Assembly (NCBI GenBank): GCA_025642075.2
Contig: JAODUO010000850.1
Location: 108,501-172,500, forward strand
Length of the DNA: 64,000 bases
Direction: 5' to 3'
Source: Ridgeia piscesae
Lineage: Eukaryota; Annelida; Polychaeta; Sabellida; Siboglinidae
Shown here piece after piece: positions 59,190 through 64,000 of this stretch. A model generated the notes under the pieces. That model was given only the letters and a program-made list of their open reading frames with translations. It ran no database searches and had not been told where the DNA came from. Every line of letters starts with the position of its first letter. Position 1 is the first letter of the stretch. Position numbers and translations under genes: made by a program.

Positions 59190-61475
59190 GCTGACGATGA
59201 GGGACGTCAAGAGAAACGCCAAAACAATACTATGTGGACTTCCCAAAGGACAACAGAGACCTTCAGACTTACAATCAGAAACAAATAAGAAGCGCTACAA
59301 GACCGTCTTGAAGAATGAAACCTGGACATAGACACACAATGGCAACAGATCAAGGAGATGTGGACCAGCACATGCAACAAAGTTCTTGGAAAGAGTAATA
59401 TCAACAAAAGAAATTCTGCAGACACTACCACCAAAGTGCAATTGAGGAAGGAAAAGAAAGTTGGAATTAACAACAGCCAAACAAGAGCAGCAACAGCACA
59501 GGAAGAGTACGATTGTTCGTCCATCCGTCGGAGATGATCTGTCGCATGTAGGCGATGCGTCCGGATGTGGCTGATAAGGCCGATTCGGGCACGAAAGGTT
59601 CTGTCGCAGTTCGGACATGGAAGAGCAGCAGTAATCGTAGAGCAGCAGTGGATTTGCGGGGCAGTCTCTGTTCTTCCGCCTGGCTGGTTTGTTCATAGGA
59701 CTTAGCCCCCTTCCGGATCAGGTTGTTCCAGGAGCCTTGCTCAGCTACTAGGCTTTCCCAAGACTCGTTGTTGATATCAAAGGCATTTAGGGAGGATTTG
59801 AGGGAGTCTTTATAACATTTGCGCTGACCGTCAGTAGACCTCCCCTCTTCTGACAGTTCTCCATACAGCAGGCACTTTGGTAACCCTTTTTCGCTCATTC
59901 TGACAACATGGCCAGCCCAATGAAGTCGAGCAGAGTATACAGAGACAAACAGAGCAGTCAAGAACATCGTAAAAAGATATCAGGAAAGCGTCATTGAAGG
60001 CCTACCCAAAGAAGCATGGGATGCATCAGCTAAAGGAAACATGAAACAACTGTATGATATAACAAGAAAGTTACAAGGAAAGTATAAGCACACAGACAGA
60101 CCCGTCAAAGATAAGAATGCTAATGTACTTATAAGTGATGAAGACTAGTTGGAGAGACGGAGGGAACATTTTTAATAACTGCTGAACCGGCCACCATCTC
60201 CGAACCCTTCAGACATCACGCCAGCTGAATAAGTACTCCAGATAAACTGCGAAAGACCAAGTAAGACAGACATTGAGAAAGTCATCATCACACGAAGAGA
60301 GGGAAAGCTTCCGGCCCAGTCAAAAGTCCTGCCGAGGTAAATTAAAGCCGATATAGAAACCTCCACAGAAATATTACATGATCTAATCGGGAAGATATGA
60401 GATCAAAAAGAAATACACACTGACTTGAAAGAAGGATACCTCGTGAAGCTCCCAAAGAAAGGAGGTCTACAAGAATGTCACTACTAGTCAGGTATAAATC
60501 GCCTATCAGTGTCCAGAAAGGTCCTCAACAGAGTCATCTTGGACAGACTGAAGACAGGAGTGGATGTCAAGCTCAGATATCACCAAGCTGGCTTCCGTAA
60601 AGACATGTCATGCACCGCCCAAATAGCAACACTGCGAATCATCGTTGAACAGTTCATGGAATGTGACTCGTCATTGTACATAAACTTTGTAGATTACGAG
60701 AAGGCATTTGATAGTCTCGACAGAGAAACACTGTGGACGTTTCTACAGCACTATGGGATAACAGATAAATGTATATCTCTGATATAAAATATTGATGAAG
60801 GTATGGCATGCAGGGTCATTCATGCAGAACAATTTACAGCCTCTTTCATGGTGAAAACGGATCCAGCGGACACCTTGGAGCCAGTTGGAGGACCTGGCCT
60901 TTACGGATGACCTCGCTCTCCTTTCCCACAACCATCAACAGATACAGTAAAAACAGAGCTGGTAAATAGTGTCAACACAGGTAGGATTCAACATTATCAG
61001 AAGCAAGACAAATATTATGATAGCCACACAAAGAACAACAACCCCATCACATTGAAAGGGGTGACACTAGAAGAGACAGTACCTGGGCAGTACAATCAAT
61101 AAAAATGGAGGCACAGAAAAATATGTCAAAGCAAGGATACAGAAAGCAAGAGTTGCAATCATCATGTTGAGAAGAAATTGGAGAAAAAAATCAAGCTTAA
61201 CACCCAAGTCAGAGTATTCAATTCAACTGTCATGATAGTGATACTCTATGGATCGGAAATATGGCGAAGTACACAGAATACACTAAAATGAATACAGACA
61301 TTTATCAACAAATGCCTGCGCTATCGAGGTATCCAACAATTCACTCTGGAAATGGAACAAACAACTACTACCAATATAAAATGAAAATAAAGAAGAGAAA
61401 ATGGACGTGGTTAGGACACATGCTTAGGAAAGCTTCAGAAACCACGACCCGTCAAGCCGTCACTTGTAAGAAACG
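59190..61475 (+). pseudogene. RTE-like LINE remnant, endonuclease linker + reverse transcriptase
   Basis: Translation in mixed frames gives the order expected for an RTE-type protein: WQQIKEMWTSTCNKVLGK and NNSQTRAATAQEEY, then (after a nested insert) TNRAVKNIVKRYQESV and GNMKQLYDITRKLQGKYK, EGYLVKLPKKG, HQAGFRKDMSCTAQIATLRI, NFVDYEKAFDSLD, and an altered catalytic box FTDDLALLSH. It ends with KRKWTWLGHMLRKASETTTR. Sequence between the GITDKC region and the catalytic box is largely deleted, and the usual ADD reads TDD. Inactive. The AP endonuclease core is not recognisable here. Confidence 0.8.
59505..59938 (-). mobile_element. Nested 3' fragment of another LINE
   Basis: Inserted into the RTE-like remnant: the host frame ...QEEY stops at 59510 and resumes as EYTETN after 59931, with AGAGTA on both sides as a likely target duplication. 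On the minus strand the insert encodes LHWAGHVVRMSEKGLPKCLL, SWESLVAEQGSWNNLIRKGA and a C-terminal part with a decayed C2H2-like finger. This is the end of ORF2 in another endonuclease/reverse-transcriptase LINE; 5'-truncated. Confidence 0.75.
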
Positions 61476-61479
61476 ATCC

Positions 61480-62795
61480 CATGCGATTGTGTGTGCGCGG
61501 GGTGGATGTCTCACAAGGTGATTGATGTAAATGTCGTCTGTCGGATGTTTGCGCTCGCCAAAATCGAATTGTAAAGATAAGGGAAATAACGCTCGTTCCA
61601 TGACTAGACCTCGAATTTATTCATACAGAATAAAGTTCACGTTCATACACACGAATAAACTGTCAAACATTGCGTTGGCAATATAGTTTATAGAATAGCA
61701 TCGAAGTTCTGGGTGCCCTACTCATGATTCGGGACTACTACAAACCCATACAGTTTAAATGTTAAAAGTTTGCCGGTAGATTTTGAAGTCCGTGTAAAAC
61801 ATGAGCTACCTCTCAGAATTGAAATTTAGAAGCCAAAAATGGTAGACCGAAAATCATATTCATAGGCCCAGGTCTCCCTGATTAAACGACGCTTTGCCTT
61901 TTAAAGCCAAAAACAATTTAATTTACAAGTTTGCATCTCGGTGAGCATGTGTAATTGATTAAGTCCGATCATATGGGAAGGGCTGGTAAAATGGGCCCCC
62001 GTAACGCCCGATCGACCTTAATTTGACATTTATGTACAATTTTTTTTTATTTTGCTACACTACCTAGCTATGTATATTGACTAAGTACATACACAGTCTA
62101 TTTACTCTATCTTAATTAATATAAAACGTTAGAGGAGTTTTAAAAATACACCCATTTTATTATTTTGACCCACTTTACCCGCCCTTCCTTAGTTTGCCCA
62201 ACGACGCTAGTTTGAAATAAACACGTTTACATTGTGCGCCTGCGAAACACCTGCAACATCTATTGAAATCCAACTTTGATTGATCGAGGAGAGTTCGTTG
62301 TTCAGTCTGTCTACGCTAAGATTTTGTAAATGCCAAATAAATACATTTCACCCAGTAGGCGTCAAGTTGGTAAAATAAATGGCCATTGAGGGCAGTTCGT
62401 GCCGTACACGGCGGGTGTGTCCGTGACGGGGTTCTATTGAATTCCGCCATGGTGGTAAACAGCGCCGGCCACTTTTAAAATGAATCGTCACTTGTTTGTG
62501 TCGCCCTTGCTCTGGTTTCAGCTCCCTTATCTAAAAACTCTAAACTAACAACTTCTACTCTGGTTCTTACAGGGTAACGTATGCACAGTGGATTGAAGCT
62601 ACATCAAGTTAAATATCGAAGTCAGCCTCCTCATAGTCTTAGTTAGCCCAGCCTAACATCTTAGTACTGAGACACAGAAGACATACGGTGTGAATAGCAA
62701 TGTCTGGCGTTGGCAATATTAGTCGTGGAAATAAGTTATGTTTTAGCCCTATTCCTAATTTCTTAGCGATGTACGACGAGCCAATGTAAACATTG
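61480..62795. other. Non-coding stretch
   Basis: No gene, transposon end or RNA recognised. Confidence 0.4.
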
Positions 62796-62962
62796 TGTGT
62801 TTGTATACCTTACAGTGTATATAAGTCTACATAAGGGAAAACAAATGTGTCTGTGTGTGCGTGTGTGTGCCTGTACGTGTGTGAGTCTGTGTTATTTCTG
62901 TCACCTCATTCTGTCTCGCCTATTCAAATGGACGGCAATACATGTGATCACGTGTACGTCTC

Positions 62963-62970
62963 TGACGTCA
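62963..62970 (+). promoter_or_regulatory. CRE site
   Basis: Perfect TGACGTCA 29 bp before a candidate start codon, with a CACGTG E-box at about 62950. This is the same motif and a similar spacing to the 18.7-kb and 20.5-kb blocks. Confidence 0.4.
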
Positions 62971-62998
62971 TTCACACGCACTTGCGGCACGAAGCAAC

Positions 62999-63097
62999 AT
63001 GATTTATAAGCAGCAGCCCTACAGCGAGTTTCATTCGTTGCCAGTATTGAGATCAGTTGACGTACGACTTATCAGAAAAGAATTGTTTGCACGGCAG
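62999..63097 (+). CDS. Candidate first coding exon, gene leaving window
   Basis: ATG at 62999 opens 33 codons (MIYKQQPYSEFHSLPVLRSV, then DVRLIRKELFARQ) ending exactly at a consensus donor, CAG then GTAAGA (63097/63098). A CRE lies just upstream. No domain is recognised and no further exon was found before 64000. The frame stays open past the donor to about 63228. Confidence 0.3.
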
Positions 63098-63229
63098 GTA
63101 AGATGTTCCAACTGCTTGACCAATTTATACAGCGACGAAACTACGCTGGGTTTCGTTACTTTTGGATGTATGCAGTTTTGTTTAATTTTCGGTTTTGCTG
63201 ATTTGTTTGTTAAACACTTCATTTGTTAG

Positions 63230-64000
63230 TTGGTTAGTTTCGTTAGTCACTAAATCACAACACGAAATGGTTTCTTACGATATAAAACAATGTCTTAGCC
63301 TGGATAGACTATGTTGAGAGTTATACGGCGGAACAAAGAAACTAAGCGATAATGGATACGAGAGGCAAATGATTGTAGAACGATAGTGATACACGATTAA
63401 CAATTGGAGCGAACTCAAGGACTGCAGCAATATTAACTGTATTACGAACGTCCGGATCGAAAACCTCCGAAATGAATTGGAAAGCAATCTTAATTTTGCT
63501 AATTGACCAAAAAGTGTGTTGAAAGTTTCCCCAGACGACAATAAATGAGCGGAATAGGTTTCACTTCATATTATGTCAACGCCATTTGTGTCGATTCTTT
63601 AAACATTCAGCAAAAGGTCTTATGACATTACACATTGGTGAAACACGATTTTAATCAGCTTATGTACTTACCATACAGGGTGTCTTAAACTGTCTTTGTT
63701 GATGACAATATCTTAATAAACAACGATAAAATTCATGTTATGACAAAAGGACGCGTTTATCGCAACAACTGTTGTGTTCACCGTCGCAGTGACGCGTTAC
63801 AATAAAACGTTTATAAAATATTAGTTTGATCAACATGTTTACTACCACAAATCCTTTGCTGCAGCAAGACTAACGAGCATAAATGTAGAGGCAAATCTGC
63901 ACGAGTAATTGGCTTAACATTGTAGTACTGAAACATGTATAACAGAATAACACTGTATAGAACTTTATAATCCATATCCTCCGAATTATTATGCTACCTC
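63230..64000. other. Non-coding end of window
   Basis: AT-rich, no feature recognised; possibly the intron of the candidate gene starting at 62999. Confidence 0.3.

Overview
The window is animal nuclear DNA, not bacterial or phage. Coding exons are short, are separated by introns with GT/AG borders and consistent phases, and lie in AT-rich sequence crowded with transposon remnants. The host genes match conserved animal families (ANKZF1/Vms1, NIPBL/Nipped-B, BTB-Kelch). The transposon mix (Ty3-type LTR element, CR1/Jockey-like LINEs, an RTE-like LINE, hAT-like and TTAA-flanked MITEs) suggests a marine invertebrate, perhaps a mollusc or other lophotrochozoan. That placement is inference; the sequence does not name the species.

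Layout. 1-7.5 kb is gene-free: a hAT-like MITE, a palindromic CTATAG satellite (1.78-3.0 kb), a large GA/CA microsatellite (5.5-6.1 kb) and a nearly perfect hairpin at 7.0 kb. A plus-strand LINE with a long ORF fills 7.55-10.8 kb. On the minus strand, 12.69-16.54 kb carries seven exons of a NIPBL-like cohesin loader, but the exons for its central HEAT region are missing. A promoter-like block (CRE, ATGGCGGC, splice donor) lies upstream as two ~345-bp direct copies (18.5 and 20.3 kb). A complete but disabled Ty3-type retrotransposon (minus strand, 114/119-bp LTRs) occupies 21.4-25.9 kb. It is followed by a second CTATAG block and a LINE 5' fragment (27.4 kb).

The main host gene is a full-length ANKZF1 orthologue on the plus strand, 29.1-45.0 kb. 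It has 15 coding exons whose phases all agree and sum to 748 codons plus stop. Its introns hold a hAT-like element, a TTAA-flanked MITE, an iterated splice-donor repeat, a 59-bp array and two unrelated 19-bp arrays. A BTB-BACK-Kelch gene follows (47.06-49.95 kb; 570 residues, with only ATGG in its first coding exon).

From 51.5 kb onward are a MITE with ATTCGAAT-rich ends, a decayed minus-strand LINE (52.9-57.6 kb) and a decayed RTE-like element (59.2-61.5 kb) with a piece of a third LINE inserted in it. A possible first exon with a CRE lies at 63.0 kb. ANKZF1 and NIPBL do not act together: the first rescues stalled ribosomes, the second loads cohesin. I see no operon-like or defence-like system. 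The most interesting signals are the splice-site-like tandem arrays in ANKZF1, the NIPBL copy lacking its middle, and its duplicated promoter-like block.
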